From Sphingomonas japonica (lineage in GTDB: Bacteria > Pseudomonadota > Alphaproteobacteria > Sphingomonadales > Sphingomonadaceae), in the NCBI RefSeq assembly GCF_006346325.1, contig NZ_VDYR01000001.1, positions 1,798,001-1,862,000 of the forward strand: a stretch of DNA of 64,000 bases. The letters run 5' to 3'. Made by a program: the position numbers and the translations under genes. Position 1 is the first letter of the stretch; every line of letters starts with the position of its first letter. Under the pieces are notes generated by a model. That model saw only the letters and a program-made list of their open reading frames with translations, was not told the DNA's origin and ran no database searches. Positions 53,905 through 63,334 of the stretch are shown here, one piece after another.

Positions 53905-55491
53905 ATGCAGCCGCCGCACAATCGCCCGTCCAGCCGCCCGTCCGGCCGCGTCGCCAATCTCGTCTGCCTGGTCGCAGGGGCCGCGGCCGCGACGGGGTTC
54001 GCACCGCTCGACCTGTGGCCGCTGACCCTGCTGGGAATCGCGACAGTGCTGTGGCTGACGCACGAAGCGCCAAGCCTCAAATCGGCGCTGCTGCGTGGAT
54101 GGCTGTTCGGCGTTGGCCACTTCACGGTGAACAACAACTGGATTCAGCACGCCTTCGATTTCCAGGATAAGATGCCGCCGACGCTCGGCTATGGCGCGGT
54201 CGTCCTGCTGGCGCTCTATCTCGCCGTCTATCCGATGCTGGCGATGGGGCTGGCGTGGCGGCTGGCGAGTCCGCGCGCGGTGCGGGACGCGGCAACGCCG
54301 CCGGGGGGGGCGTTCGTATTGGTCGCGGGCGCAGCCTGGATCGCCACCGAATGGCTGCGCGCCACCCTGTTCACCGGCTATGCCTGGAACCCGATCGGCG
54401 TCGTCTGGCTGCCGGTGCAGGGCGTGGCGGAGATCGCGCGGCTGACCGGTACGTACGGCCTGTCGGGGATCACCATCGTCGCGGCCGGCGCGCTGCTGCT
54501 GATCCAGCAGCGCCGATTTGGGCTGGCGGGCGCCGCGTTCGGCGCGCTGGGCGCGGCGGCGCTGTTCGGCATCGGTGCGGCGCCCCCGCCCCCCGCCGCC
54601 GCCACGCTGCGCGTGGTCCAGCCCAATATCGGGCAGCAGGCGGCGCTCGACGATCCCGACTACAACGCCGCGATCCTGCGCAAGATGATCGCTCTCAGCA
54701 TCAGCGACACCCCCGGGCCGCGGCTGGTGGTGTGGCCCGAGGGCGCGGTGAACTATTATCTGGAGTCGGGCTATCCCGACGCCTGGTATGCGCGCGGCCG
54801 TCCCGAAGCTGTGCGCGCCAGCATCGCCCGCATACTCGACGCCGACGACATCGCGCTGGTCGGGTCGACGGCACTCAACCTGGCGCCCGACGGCTCGCTC
54901 GCGGGCGCGGGCAACTCGATCTATGTCGTCGGGCCGGACGGCAGGCTCGGCGGGCGCTACGACAAGGCGCATCTGGTGCCTTATGGCGAATATCTGCCGA
55001 TGCGGCCGATCCTCGGCGAGCTTGGCCTCGCCCGGCTGGTGCAGGGCGACATCGATTTCCTCGAAGGGCCGGGGCCGCGGACGCTGGACGTACCGGGCTT
55101 TGGCCGGGTCGGCATGCAGATCTGCTACGAGATCATTTTCTCAGGCGAAGTCGTCGATCGCGGCAACCGTCCCGACCTGCTGTTCAATCCGTCGAACGAC
55201 GGGTGGTTCGGGCGCTGGGGTCCGCCCCAGCATCTGGCGCAGGCACGAATGCGCGCGCTGGAGGAAGGCGTGCCGATCGTACGGTCGACGCCGACCGGCA
55301 TCTCCGCGGTGATCGATGCCGACGGCCGCATCGTCGCGTCGATCCCGCACGAGACCAGCGGTGCGGTCGAAGCGCGCATTCCCCGCCCGCTGCCCCCAAC
55401 GCCCTTTTCGCGCATCGGCAACTGGGCTGCAGCGATTGTCGCTGCCTTGCTGCTGGCCGGCGCCGTTGCCATCCGTCGCCGCGGTCGCTAG
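53905..55491 (+). CDS. lnt: Apolipoprotein N-acyltransferase
   Basis: Adds the third acyl chain to lipoproteins at the inner membrane, 528 residues. The N-terminal part has about seven membrane segments; the nitrilase-like periplasmic domain carries the triad E279 (WPEG), K354 (DKAHLVPYGE) and C407 (ICYE). An 8-base G run in codons for PPGGA (54303-54310) is a possible slippage site. This fits the many lipoproteins in the window. Followed by metK after 69 bases. Confidence 0.96.
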   Translation: MQPPHNRPSSRPSGRVANLVCLVAGAAAATGFAPLDLWPLTLLGIATVLWLTHEAPSLKSALLRGWLFGVGHFTVNNNWIQHAFDFQDKMPPTLGYGAVVLLALYLAVYPMLAMGLAWRLASPRAVRDAATPPGGAFVLVAGAAWIATEWLRATLFTGYAWNPIGVVWLPVQGVAEIARLTGTYGLSGITIVAAGALLLIQQRRFGLAGAAFGALGAAALFGIGAAPPPPAAATLRVVQPNIGQQAALDDPDYNAAILRKMIALSISDTPGPRLVVWPEGAVNYYLESGYPDAWYARGRPEAVRASIARILDADDIALVGSTALNLAPDGSLAGAGNSIYVVGPDGRLGGRYDKAHLVPYGEYLPMRPILGELGLARLVQGDIDFLEGPGPRTLDVPGFGRVGMQICYEIIFSGEVVDRGNRPDLLFNPSNDGWFGRWGPPQHLAQARMRALEEGVPIVRSTPTGISAVIDADGRIVASIPHETSGAVEARIPRPLPPTPFSRIGNWAAAIVAALLLAGAVAIRRRGR

Positions 55492-55560
55492 GGCAGATAT
55501 AACGATAGCTTTATATCTTGAAGTCCGGCCGTGGCCGGGCTCCGCATCACGAGGAAATCC

Positions 55561-56772
55561 ATGCGCACCAACTATCTCTTCACGTCCGAATCGGTGTCCG
55601 AAGGCCATCCCGACAAGGTCGCGGACCAGATCTCGGACGCGATCGTCGATCTGTTCCTCGGCAAGGATCCCGAAGCACGGATCGCCTGCGAAACCATGAC
55701 GACGACTCAGCTCGTCGTGCTGGCTGGCGAAATCCGCTGCAAGGGCGTGTTCGAGAATGGCGAATGGGCGGCCGGCGCGCTGGAGGAAATCGAGCGGACC
55801 GTCCGCCACACCGTCAAGGAAATTGGCTACGAACAGGCCGGCTTCCATTGGGAGACGCTGCGCTTCGAGAACAATCTGCACGCGCAGTCGGCACACATCG
55901 CGCAGGGCGTCGATGCCAGCGGCAACAAGGACGAAGGTGCAGGCGATCAGGGCATCATGTTCGGCTATGCCGCCGACGACACGCCCGACCTGATGCCGGC
56001 GACGCTCTATTACAGCCACAAGATCCTCGAGCAGATGTCCGCCGACCGCCATTCGAAGAAGGCGCCGTTCCTCGAGCCCGATGCCAAGAGCCAGGTGACG
56101 CTGCGCTATGACGGCAGCAAGCCGGTCGCATGCACCGCGGTCGTCGTGTCCACCCAGCATGCGCCGGGATACGATACCGGCGACAAGGAAGCCGCGCTTC
56201 ATGCTTATGTGAAGTCGGTCGTTGCCGACGTCATTCCCGCGGAGTTGCTGTCGGACGATACCGTCTATCACATCAACCCGACCGGCAGCTTCGAGATCGG
56301 CGGGCCCGATGGCGACGCGGGGCTGACCGGGCGCAAGATCATCGTCGACACCTATGGCGGCGCGGCACCACACGGCGGCGGCGCGTTCAGCGGCAAGGAT
56401 CCGACCAAGGTCGATCGCTCCGCCGCATACATCACGCGCTATCTGGCGAAGAACATCGTCGCGGCCGGGCTCGCCCAGCGCTGCACCATCCAGCTGGCCT
56501 ATGCGATCGGCGTATCGAAGCCGCTGTCGCTTTATGTCGACACGCACGGCACCGGCAGCGTCGGCGACGACGTTCTGGAGGCCGCGATCGGCCGGATCGA
56601 CAAGCTCGGCGGTCTCACCCCGCGCGGCATTCGCACGCATCTCGGCCTCAACAAGCCGATCTATCGCAAGACCGCCGCCTATGGCCATTTCGGGCGTACG
56701 CCCGAAGGCGACAGCTTCCCTTGGGAACGCACTGATCTGATCGACGATCTCAAGGCTGCGCTCGCGGACTGA
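55561..56772 (+). CDS. metK: S-adenosylmethionine synthetase
   Basis: Makes S-adenosylmethionine from methionine and ATP. It has 403 residues. Conserved parts are [20 protein letters not shown] (10-29), [12 protein letters not shown] (about 127-138) and the loop [19 protein letters not shown] (about 276-294). The 69 bases upstream can form a small hairpin (CCGGCC-GGCCGG), but I see no known SAM-riboswitch class. A stem at about 56780-56806 follows. Confidence 0.97.
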   Translation: MRTNYLFTSESVSEGHPDKVADQISDAIVDLFLGKDPEARIACETMTTTQLVVLAGEIRCKGVFENGEWAAGALEEIERTVRHTVKEIGYEQAGFHWETLRFENNLHAQSAHIAQGVDASGNKDEGAGDQGIMFGYAADDTPDLMPATLYYSHKILEQMSADRHSKKAPFLEPDAKSQVTLRYDGSKPVACTAVVVSTQHAPGYDTGDKEAALHAYVKSVVADVIPAELLSDDTVYHINPTGSFEIGGPDGDAGLTGRKIIVDTYGGAAPHGGGAFSGKDPTKVDRSAAYITRYLAKNIVAAGLAQRCTIQLAYAIGVSKPLSLYVDTHGTGSVGDDVLEAAIGRIDKLGGLTPRGIRTHLGLNKPIYRKTAAYGHFGRTPEGDSFPWERTDLIDDLKAALAD

Positions 56773-56779
56773 GCGAGGA

Positions 56780-56806
56780 CGGGACCGCCGCCGACGGCGA
56801 CGGTCC
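56780..56806 (+). terminator. Probable hairpin terminator of metK
   Basis: GGACCGCCGCCG and CGGCGACGGTCC can pair over the last bases after the metK stop. No T run follows, so it may be a weak or Rho-dependent stop. Confidence 0.35.
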
Positions 56807-56817
56807 TGCCGCTTCGA

Positions 56818-57105
56818 TCAGCGGCTGCGGCCGCGCGTCATCGGGTCGGGTTTGGCGGGCCGCTTCCAGTCGCGGGGCGTGGCTGGCTTGGGGTGTTGCG
56901 ATCCGATCCCCATCGCGCCCGGCTGCTGACGTTGAAGCCCGGCAAAATCGCCGCCGGCACTGCCCTGCCCCGCTTGCCGCAATAGAATCAGCCGGTTGCG
57001 CAGTGCTGCTGCGCGCTCGAAATCCTGCGCTTCTGCCGCTTCGCGCATCGCAGCATCGAGGCCGGCCTCGTCAAGACCGGCCCCGATATCACCGTCGTCA
57101 GGCAA
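56818..57105 (-). CDS. Small UVR-domain (UvrB/UvrC motif) protein
   Basis: A 95-residue protein with one UVR helical-hairpin motif, AAMREAAEAQDFERAAALRN (about 18-37), normally used by UvrB and UvrC for contact. The rest is a Gly/Gln/Pro-rich and basic tail (ending TRGRSR) that may bind nucleic acid. No UvrA, UvrB or UvrC is nearby. I chose the TTG at 57105, which overlaps the katE stop by eight bases. Function unknown; coupling to catalase suggests a stress role (inference). Confidence 0.7.
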   Translation of the reverse strand: MPDDGDIGAGLDEAGLDAAMREAAEAQDFERAAALRNRLILLRQAGQGSAGGDFAGLQRQQPGAMGIGSQHPKPATPRDWKRPAKPDPMTRGRSR

Positions 57106-59170
57106 GCGTGCGCACCTTCGGCTCCCGGTCATAGTAACGATGCTTGGCGGCATCGACGAACCCGCCGAGGTCGGTGACACCGCCGTCCGGCTCGACGCCC
57201 GCCTTATCGAGCAACGGCCTGGCCGCAGCGGACGCGCCGATCGCCTTTAGGTGACCGAACGCATCCATCACAAACTGCACCGCAGCGCCTTCTTTCAAGA
57301 GTGCCTTGCAACCCTCTTCGCCAAGGACGATCGCAACCGCGTCGAAAATCTGCGACGGCGACCCGGCAAGCTGGCCGTCCGCCTTGCGCACGCTGCCGTC
57401 GGACAGTTTCGCGCCGCCAACCTTGGGCGCGACCAGTACCGCCTTGCCCTTCGCGCTCTCGACCGCCGCGACCAGCGCGTCGATCTCACCCGCATCGCTG
57501 CCGTCGGCGATGAGGATGCCGACCGCGCGGCCTTCGAGTGTCGCCTTCATGTTCTTGTGGATCGACAGCGCGTCCGACGGGTCCATATCGACCGGCTCGC
57601 GCGCCGCGTCGTTCCTTTCGGGCAAGTCGATCCCCAGCCCATCGGCAACCCGCTTGGCAAGCTCCTCGTCGACATTGCGCAGGTTGCCGACCATGCGCGG
57701 CGGCACCTGATCGAGCAGCCCGACCTTGGACAGCTCGAACACAAACGACGAGGCGATATGCGCCTGCTCATGCGCGTCCTGCGACCGGTAGAACAGCCGC
57801 GCCTGGCTGTAGTGATCGGCAAAGAGTTCGGCTCGCACGCGCAGCTTTTCGCCCTGCTCGTCTGGCCCCGTCGCGGCGTTGGTCGTGACGAAGCCGCGCT
57901 CGGCGCTTTCGCGCGGACCACCTTCCTCGCCATGTGCGGCGAGGCTGTTGGGCTCGTAATTGGCGCGACCCTTGGGCACCTGCGTCTGCATCTTGCCGTC
58001 GCGCTGAAAATTGCCGAACGGGCAGCGCGGGGCGTTGATCGGGATCTGGTGGAAGTTGGTGGTGCCCAGCCGGGAGTTCTGCGTGTCGAGATAGCTGAAC
58101 AGCCGTCCCTGCAGCAGCGGGTCGTTCGAGAAATCGATCCCCGGCACGATGTTGCTCGGCAGGAATGCGACCTGCTCGGTCTCGGCGAAGAAATTGTCAG
58201 GATTGCGGTTGAGCGTCAGCGTGCCGATGATCCGCACCGGCACGTCGTCCTCCGGGATCAATTTGGTCGCGTCGAGCACGTCATAGGGCTGCGCTTCGGC
58301 GAAGGCTTCGTCGAAAACCTGGATGCCGAGGTCCCATTGCGGAAAATCGCCGGTGTCGATCGCTTCCCACAAGTCGCGGCGCTGATAGTCGTTGTCCGCC
58401 GCCTGCAGCTTCAACGCCTCGTCCCAGATCGTCGATTGCAGTCCGAGCCTCGGCTTCCAGTGGAACTTGACGAACGACGCCTTGCCTTGCGCATTGACCA
58501 GCTTGAACGTGTGGACGCCAAACCCTTCCATCATCCGAAACGAACGCGGCAGGGTGCGATCGGACATCGCCCACATCAGCATGTGCGTCGTCTCGGGCAT
58601 CAGGCTCGCCCAGTCCCAGAAGGTATCGTGCGCGCTGCCGGCCTGGGGATAGGCGCGGTCGGCCTCCATCTTCACCGAATGGACGAGGTCGGGAAACTTG
58701 AGCGCGTCCTGGATGAAGAACACCGGGATGTTGTTGCCGACCAGATCCCAATTGCCTTCGCGGGTGTAAAATTTGACGGCGAACCCGCGCACGTCACGCG
58801 GCGTGTCGACCGACCCCGCGCCGCCCGCGACGGTCGAGAAGCGCACGAACACCTCGGTTTTCGCGCCCTTGGTGAACACCGCGGCCCGCGACAGGTCGGA
58901 AATATCGTCGGTCGCCTCGAACACGCCATGCGCACCCGATCCGCGGGCATGGACGATACGCTCGGGAATCCGTTCGTGATCGAAATGGAAGATCTTCTCG
59001 CGCAGCACGAAATCCTCAAGCAGCGTCGGCCCGCGCGCGCCCGATTTCAGGCTGTTCTGGTTGTCGAAGATCGGTACGCCGTGATTGGTCGTCAGCACCG
59101 CGGCATCGCCCTGCGCCTGCTGGTGCGTCTCACCGCCATGTCCTTGATTCGTCTTGAAAGCTTCGGTCAT
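57098..59170 (-). CDS. katE: Large-subunit catalase (HPII/KatE type)
   Basis: Haem catalase destroying hydrogen peroxide, 690 residues. The active-site His is H74 in [13 protein letters not shown], Asn is in [13 protein letters not shown] (about 147), and the proximal haem Tyr is in [12 protein letters not shown]. The extra C-terminal domain (about 530-690, with [20 protein letters not shown]) has the flavodoxin/class I amidotransferase-like fold typical of large catalases. AGGAGC lies before the ATG at 59170. It is inserted between metK and trmB, on the opposite strand. Confidence 0.95.
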   Translation of the reverse strand: MTEAFKTNQGHGGETHQQAQGDAAVLTTNHGVPIFDNQNSLKSGARGPTLLEDFVLREKIFHFDHERIPERIVHARGSGAHGVFEATDDISDLSRAAVFTKGAKTEVFVRFSTVAGGAGSVDTPRDVRGFAVKFYTREGNWDLVGNNIPVFFIQDALKFPDLVHSVKMEADRAYPQAGSAHDTFWDWASLMPETTHMLMWAMSDRTLPRSFRMMEGFGVHTFKLVNAQGKASFVKFHWKPRLGLQSTIWDEALKLQAADNDYQRRDLWEAIDTGDFPQWDLGIQVFDEAFAEAQPYDVLDATKLIPEDDVPVRIIGTLTLNRNPDNFFAETEQVAFLPSNIVPGIDFSNDPLLQGRLFSYLDTQNSRLGTTNFHQIPINAPRCPFGNFQRDGKMQTQVPKGRANYEPNSLAAHGEEGGPRESAERGFVTTNAATGPDEQGEKLRVRAELFADHYSQARLFYRSQDAHEQAHIASSFVFELSKVGLLDQVPPRMVGNLRNVDEELAKRVADGLGIDLPERNDAAREPVDMDPSDALSIHKNMKATLEGRAVGILIADGSDAGEIDALVAAVESAKGKAVLVAPKVGGAKLSDGSVRKADGQLAGSPSQIFDAVAIVLGEEGCKALLKEGAAVQFVMDAFGHLKAIGASAAARPLLDKAGVEPDGGVTDLGGFVDAAKHRYYDREPKVRTLA

Positions 59171-59215
59171 CAAAAATGCTCCTGGGTTCGGACAGTGAAC
59201 CATCGGCACGCGCAT

Positions 59216-59240
59216 CGGGGTCCGACAGGATTTGAACCTT
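59216..59240 (-). other. tRNA-like 3' fragment (T-arm and acceptor side)
   Basis: Read on the minus strand: AGGTTCAAATCCTGTCGGAC followed by CCCG. It matches a tRNA T-loop (GTTCAAATC) plus stem and a 3' acceptor-like end, with four of five T-stem pairs. No anticodon or D arm is upstream, so it is not a working tRNA. Such fragments are often left by integration at a tRNA gene; chance is not excluded. Confidence 0.4.
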
Positions 59241-59267
59241 TCTCGATCGCTGCCTATGGGGCGCTCG

Positions 59268-59948
59268 ATGAACGATCCCACCACCATCCGCCGGCTCTAT
59301 GGCCGCCGCCAGGGTCACAAGCTGCGCCACGGCCAGGCCGCGCTGGTCGAGGAGTTGCTGCCGCGCGTGGCGATTCCCGACAACGGCCCGCTCGACGCAG
59401 CGACGCTGTTCGGCGGCGACCGCCCTATGGAGTTCGAGATCGGCTTTGGCGCCGGCGAGCACCTCGCCGCGCAGGCAGCGGCGCGGCCGGGCACCGGGTT
59501 CATCGGTTGCGAACCGTTTCTCAACGGCGTGGTCGGTGCGTTGTCGCACATCCGCGATGGCCGGCTCGACAATGTCCGGCTCTATATGGGCGACGCGCTG
59601 CAGGCGCTCGAACGGGTGCCCGACGCCAACCTCGACCGGCTCTACCTTCTCCACCCCGATCCCTGGCGCAAAGCGCGGCACGCCAAGCGGCGCATGGTCA
59701 ACCACGGTCCGCTCGACCTCATCGCCGCCAAGCTGAAGCCCGGCGGCGAGTTCCGTCTTGGCACCGACGATCCGACCTATTGCCGCTGGTCGATGATGGT
59801 GATGACGGCGCGGCGCGATTTCGACTGGCTGGCAGGGAGTGCGCAGGACTTCCTGACCCGGCCCGACGACTGGCCGGAGACGCGCTACGAACGCAAGGCG
59901 CGGCGGCAGGGCCACGAGGTGTGGTACATGACCTACCGCCGCCGTTGA
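59268..59948 (+). CDS. trmB: tRNA (guanine-N7-)-methyltransferase TrmB
   Basis: Methylates G46 of tRNA. It has 226 residues. The SAM site is EFEIGFGAGEHLA (about 56-68); LLHPDPWRKARHAKRRMV (about 132-149) is the family's tRNA-binding block, and FRLGTDDPTY follows. I chose the ATG at 59268; the ATG at 59256 is an alternative with a poorer ribosome binding site. Downstream of metK in conserved order, with katE inserted between. Confidence 0.95.
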   Translation: MNDPTTIRRLYGRRQGHKLRHGQAALVEELLPRVAIPDNGPLDAATLFGGDRPMEFEIGFGAGEHLAAQAAARPGTGFIGCEPFLNGVVGALSHIRDGRLDNVRLYMGDALQALERVPDANLDRLYLLHPDPWRKARHAKRRMVNHGPLDLIAAKLKPGGEFRLGTDDPTYCRWSMMVMTARRDFDWLAGSAQDFLTRPDDWPETRYERKARRQGHEVWYMTYRRR

Positions 59949-59982
59949 CGCGCAAGCGAGCGATATCGCCGTCGTCCGCACT

Positions 59983-60195
59983 CTATCGCACCATGATATC
60001 TGGCATCTTTTCTGCGATGTCGTGATTAGCTTCGCCTCGCCGGGATACCGCGTACACGTTGCCTTGCGACCGTTCGGCACACAGCCGAGACAGTGCAAGA
60101 TGGGAATGACGGGCGCAGACATGCGTCGCGCGTTGCGCGCAAGCATATTCCTCGCGAGCTCGCATGCGGTAATATTCCCGGTCAGAGCGGGTCAT
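59983..60195 (-). CDS. Small basic protein overlapping the Crp/Fnr gene
   Basis: A 70-residue protein: MTRSDREYYRMRAREEYACA, then HVCARHSHLALSRLCAERS. This pattern of a helical Tyr/Arg-rich stretch followed by His-X-X-Leu-Ala-X-X-X resembles many short sphingomonad proteins of unknown function that I recall. The ATG lies inside the regulator's last codons, a 14-base overlap in another frame, so it is translated with it. Three cysteines are present. Real coding status is likely but unproven. Confidence 0.6.
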   Translation of the reverse strand: MTRSDREYYRMRAREEYACAQRATHVCARHSHLALSRLCAERSQGNVYAVSRRGEANHDIAEKMPDIMVR

Positions 60196-60967
60196 AGCCG
60201 CTCGCTTCGCCATATTCCTCATCTTCTGCATCGAAACCTGCAGCGGCGCGAAGGCGACCGATATCCGGGATGAAAGCGCTCCGTCTGCTGAGCGTCAGCA
60301 GTCCCTCGCTTCTGAGCTTCTGAAGCGTGCGATTGACGTGAACGGGCGTCAGCCCGAGAACATCGGCGACCTGCTCCTGTGTGAGGGGACATGCGAAAGT
60401 ATCGCCCGCTACGCGTCCTGATCGATCGAGACGCGCGTGGAGTTCGGCGAAAAGATGCGCGATCCTCGTCCGAGCGTCGCGGCGCCCCAGACTCACCAGA
60501 CGGGCGCGCAGCATACGCAGTTCGGCCTCACGCGCGCGTGCCTTCATGTGTTGAAGGGCCTTTGCGGCATATCCCTGCAGACAACCCTCGCTGAGGATCA
60601 TCACGCGCGCCGCGCCGCATGCGATGGTCTCCCGACGCGCGAACATGGCTGCCGGGATGAGATCGCCGGGGACCAGCACGTCCGTGATCTGGCGGGCACC
60701 GTTGCGAAGGATGTGCTCGCGATAGGCCCAACCATCGGCGAGGCGGCAGAGATACTCGGCCGGCCGTGGGCCGACCGCGATAGGTTGCCGATCGCCGAAG
60801 GTCACCATTTCGACGATCATGTCGGCTGCCGCGCCGGGCAAGATGTCCCGGTCGATGCCACCGGCGCTTACCGACCGCGACGATGCGATCGGTAAAGCAG
60901 CGGAGTGAAGGCCCCCCAGGCGGGCGGGGCGCACGATGTGAGCGTTCATCGCTTCGTCCTCGGTCAT
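60182..60967 (-). CDS. Crp/Fnr family transcriptional regulator
   Basis: A 261-residue regulator. The N-terminal sensor fold spans about 50-150 (LVPGDLIPAAMFARRE); the C-terminal HTH is at about 190-225 (TQEQVADVLGLTPVHVNRTL). No iron-sulfur cysteine set. It follows the formaldehyde dehydrogenase gene after 28 bases on the same strand and probably controls it (inference). Met7 could be the real start. Its recognition helix is close to that of the regulator at 24309-25034. Confidence 0.85.
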   Translation of the reverse strand: MTEDEAMNAHIVRPARLGGLHSAALPIASSRSVSAGGIDRDILPGAAADMIVEMVTFGDRQPIAVGPRPAEYLCRLADGWAYREHILRNGARQITDVLVPGDLIPAAMFARRETIACGAARVMILSEGCLQGYAAKALQHMKARAREAELRMLRARLVSLGRRDARTRIAHLFAELHARLDRSGRVAGDTFACPLTQEQVADVLGLTPVHVNRTLQKLRSEGLLTLSRRSAFIPDIGRLRAAAGFDAEDEEYGEASGYDPL

Positions 60968-60995
60968 GGAATCAGGGGTTCGATTGCCGGGAAGC

Positions 60996-62237
60996 TCAGC
61001 CGGCGGACTGCGAACGATCGCCGGTCCCCACCAGCCCGGTCATGCCGTGCGGATCGATCACGAACTTCTTGGGCGATCCGTCCCGGAAGACCTCATAGGC
61101 GTCGACCGCGTCGTCCAGCGATATGACCTCGGTGTTCAGAAGCGGCGTCAGATAGGGCATGCGGTCCCACAGGATCGCCATCATCAGCTCGCGATTATAG
61201 CGCATCACGGGGCACTGGCCGGCGGTAAAGCTCGGCGACTTCACCCAGGCGCCGGGAAATCCCAGCGCCATCAGCCCCTGCTTGTTGAGATCGGTGGGCG
61301 CGCCGGGGTCCTGATCGGTGTAGACGCCCGGAATGCCCATTGCGCCAGCGGGCCGGATCACCTCCATCATCGTGTTGATGACGGCTTCCTCGACATTGTG
61401 CGAGCAGCCGTTCGGCCCGTTGCCATGGCATTCGAGCCCGACGCAATCGACCGCCGCATCGACCCACCGCGAGCCGGTGCCCAGGATCGCCTCGATCTGG
61501 TCGGCGACGGGCGTGGCGCTTGACGGGTCGACCACTTCGTACCCTGCCTGCGTAACCAGTTCGCGCCGTGCCGGATTGGAATCGCCGACGATGATGCACG
61601 ATGCGCCGAGCAGTTGCGCGCTGGCGGCGGCGCATCGCCCCACCGGCCCGGCGCCCGCGATATAGACGGTGGAGCCGGTGCCTACTCGCGCCTCGACACA
61701 GCCATGATAGCCGGTGGGCAGAATGTCGGAGAGCAGGGTGAGGTCTCGGATCTTCTCCATCGCCTGATCGCGATCCAGAAATCGCAGCAGCTGGAAGTCG
61801 GCCCAGGGCACCAGCATATATTCGGCCTGGCCGCCCTGCCAGCCGCCCAGATTGAAGCCGTAGGCGCCGCAAAAGCCCAGTTCCTCGTTGGCGTTGAGGC
61901 AGACCTCGGTATGTCGTTCCCGGCAGTTGCGGCACGTGCCGCAGGCGACGTTGAAGGGCACCGAACAGATATCGCCGACCTTGACCCGTTCGACATGCGC
62001 GCCGACTTCAACCACCTCGCCGGTATTCTCATGGCCCATCAGCATGCCTCCAGGGGCTGCAAAGCGGCCATTGTAGATGTGCAGATCGCTGCCGCAGATG
62101 TTCGTCGTCACGATCTTGAGGATGACGCCGTGTTCGATCTTCCTACCCTGCGGGTCCTGGAGTTTTGGATAGTCCTGGTTCTGCAGCGCCATCTTGTGGG
62201 GCTCCAAGAACGTGATGGCGCGATTGCCTGCTGGCAT
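60996..62237 (-). CDS. fdhA: Glutathione-independent formaldehyde dehydrogenase
   Basis: NAD-dependent zinc dehydrogenase of the medium-chain family, oxidising formaldehyde to formate without free glutathione. It has 413 residues, near the 398 of the Pseudomonas enzyme. Catalytic zinc is bound by C48 (CGSD) and H69-E70 (GHEN), structural zinc by C99, C102, C105 and C113. The NAD loop GAGPVGRCAA lies near 195-204. GAGGAG lies seven bases before the ATG. Upstream of the Crp/Fnr gene. Confidence 0.93.
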   Translation of the reverse strand: MPAGNRAITFLEPHKMALQNQDYPKLQDPQGRKIEHGVILKIVTTNICGSDLHIYNGRFAAPGGMLMGHENTGEVVEVGAHVERVKVGDICSVPFNVACGTCRNCRERHTEVCLNANEELGFCGAYGFNLGGWQGGQAEYMLVPWADFQLLRFLDRDQAMEKIRDLTLLSDILPTGYHGCVEARVGTGSTVYIAGAGPVGRCAAASAQLLGASCIIVGDSNPARRELVTQAGYEVVDPSSATPVADQIEAILGTGSRWVDAAVDCVGLECHGNGPNGCSHNVEEAVINTMMEVIRPAGAMGIPGVYTDQDPGAPTDLNKQGLMALGFPGAWVKSPSFTAGQCPVMRYNRELMMAILWDRMPYLTPLLNTEVISLDDAVDAYEVFRDGSPKKFVIDPHGMTGLVGTGDRSQSAG

Positions 62238-62343
62238 GACTTGACTCCTCGATCTGGCACGATGCCCCGCTTTGATCGAGAGTAAGCTGTCGGAATCGCC
62301 GCGCCTTGACGGTCGTCAATCGGGAAACAGAACCATGGCACCG

Positions 62344-63225
62344 TCACAGCATCGGCAGGCTGCGGGGGCGTGGACCGCGCGGGAACGCGGCGTCGATGCG
62401 GTCGATCTCGGCCGGCGACAGTGCGATGGCGGCTGCCCCGGCATTCTCCTCGACATGCGCGATCGTCGAAGCTTTGGGAATCGCGAACACCGCGGGGCGA
62501 CTGAGCAGAAACGCCAGCGCGATCTGGCGTGCGGTGGCGTCGTGCGCCTCGGCGATCTCGGCAAGCAGGCGGCCGCCCGACGTGGCCGGTCCGGGAAAGT
62601 CGCCATGCCCGAACGGGCTGTAGGCGGTGACGGCCAGGCCGTGCTGCTCGCACCACGGCAACACGCGATGTTCGACCGCGCGTTCCTGCAGATGGTAGAG
62701 CACCTGGTTGCAGACGAGTTCCGATCCGCCGGCGATCCGCCATGCCTCCGCTAGGTCCGGCGCGTCGAAGTTGCTGACGCCGTAGGAGAGGATCTTGCCC
62801 GCATCACGCAGCGCCTCGAACGCCGCGAAGGTTTCTTCCAACGGGTATAATCCGCGCCAGTGCAGCAAATAGCAATCCAGCCGGTCGGTCTTGAGGCGCG
62901 CGAGCGAGCGCTCGCAGGCGATCATCGTTCCCCTGCGGGAGGCGTTCTGCGGCAGCACCTTGGAAACCAGGAACAGTTCGTCGCGCCTGCCCGCAATGGC
63001 GTCGCCGACCAGCGTCTCGGCAGCGCCGGCGCCGTACATCTCGGCCGTATCGATATGGTTCATTCCCAGGTCGATGCCGCGTCGCAATGCCGCGATCACG
63101 GCGGTCGGGTCGCCGTCCTCGATATACCAGGTGCCTTGCCCGATGGTGCCGATGTTCCGCTGCAGCGGACCAAATGGCCGTTGCGGGACGCCCGACTCGG
63201 CGCGGCGCGGAGTTTCATGCGGCAT
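62344..63225 (-). CDS. Aldo/keto reductase
   Basis: A 293-residue TIM-barrel oxidoreductase using NADPH. The tetrad includes Asp and Tyr in HIDTAEMYGAG (about 57-67), Lys in FLVSKVLPQ (about 86) and His in YLLHWRG (about 121). Substrate unknown; lying upstream of fdhA suggests aldehyde removal (inference). I chose the ATG at 63225 with GGAGG upstream; an upstream in-frame start adds 13 residues. Confidence 0.9.
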   Translation of the reverse strand: MPHETPRRAESGVPQRPFGPLQRNIGTIGQGTWYIEDGDPTAVIAALRRGIDLGMNHIDTAEMYGAGAAETLVGDAIAGRRDELFLVSKVLPQNASRRGTMIACERSLARLKTDRLDCYLLHWRGLYPLEETFAAFEALRDAGKILSYGVSNFDAPDLAEAWRIAGGSELVCNQVLYHLQERAVEHRVLPWCEQHGLAVTAYSPFGHGDFPGPATSGGRLLAEIAEAHDATARQIALAFLLSRPAVFAIPKASTIAHVEENAGAAAIALSPAEIDRIDAAFPRGPRPRSLPML

Positions 63226-63334
63226 GGCAGCCTCCGTTGCGGCGCAGGATGCGCGCATGGTCACGCCATGATACCGGCTGTCGCGATCTTTACGAATTGA
63301 TCCCCGTCAATGCGATGGCAACACGCGGTCGACG

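Noticed and set aside
55492..55560. Possible SAM riboswitch before metK
   Set aside because: I compared with the SAM-II and SAM/SAH patterns I remember and found no match; only a small CCGGCC/GGCCGG hairpin is present.
59171..59300. Complete tRNA gene on the minus strand
   Set aside because: Only the T-arm and acceptor-side sequence is present; no anticodon arm, D arm or 5' acceptor strand lies upstream.
57251..60025. A 924-codon open frame on the plus strand opposite katE
   Set aside because: It is antisense to katE (haem motifs, full length) and then runs in another frame through trmB; it has an Arg/His/Asp-rich composition typical of the reverse strand of GC-rich genes and no domain.
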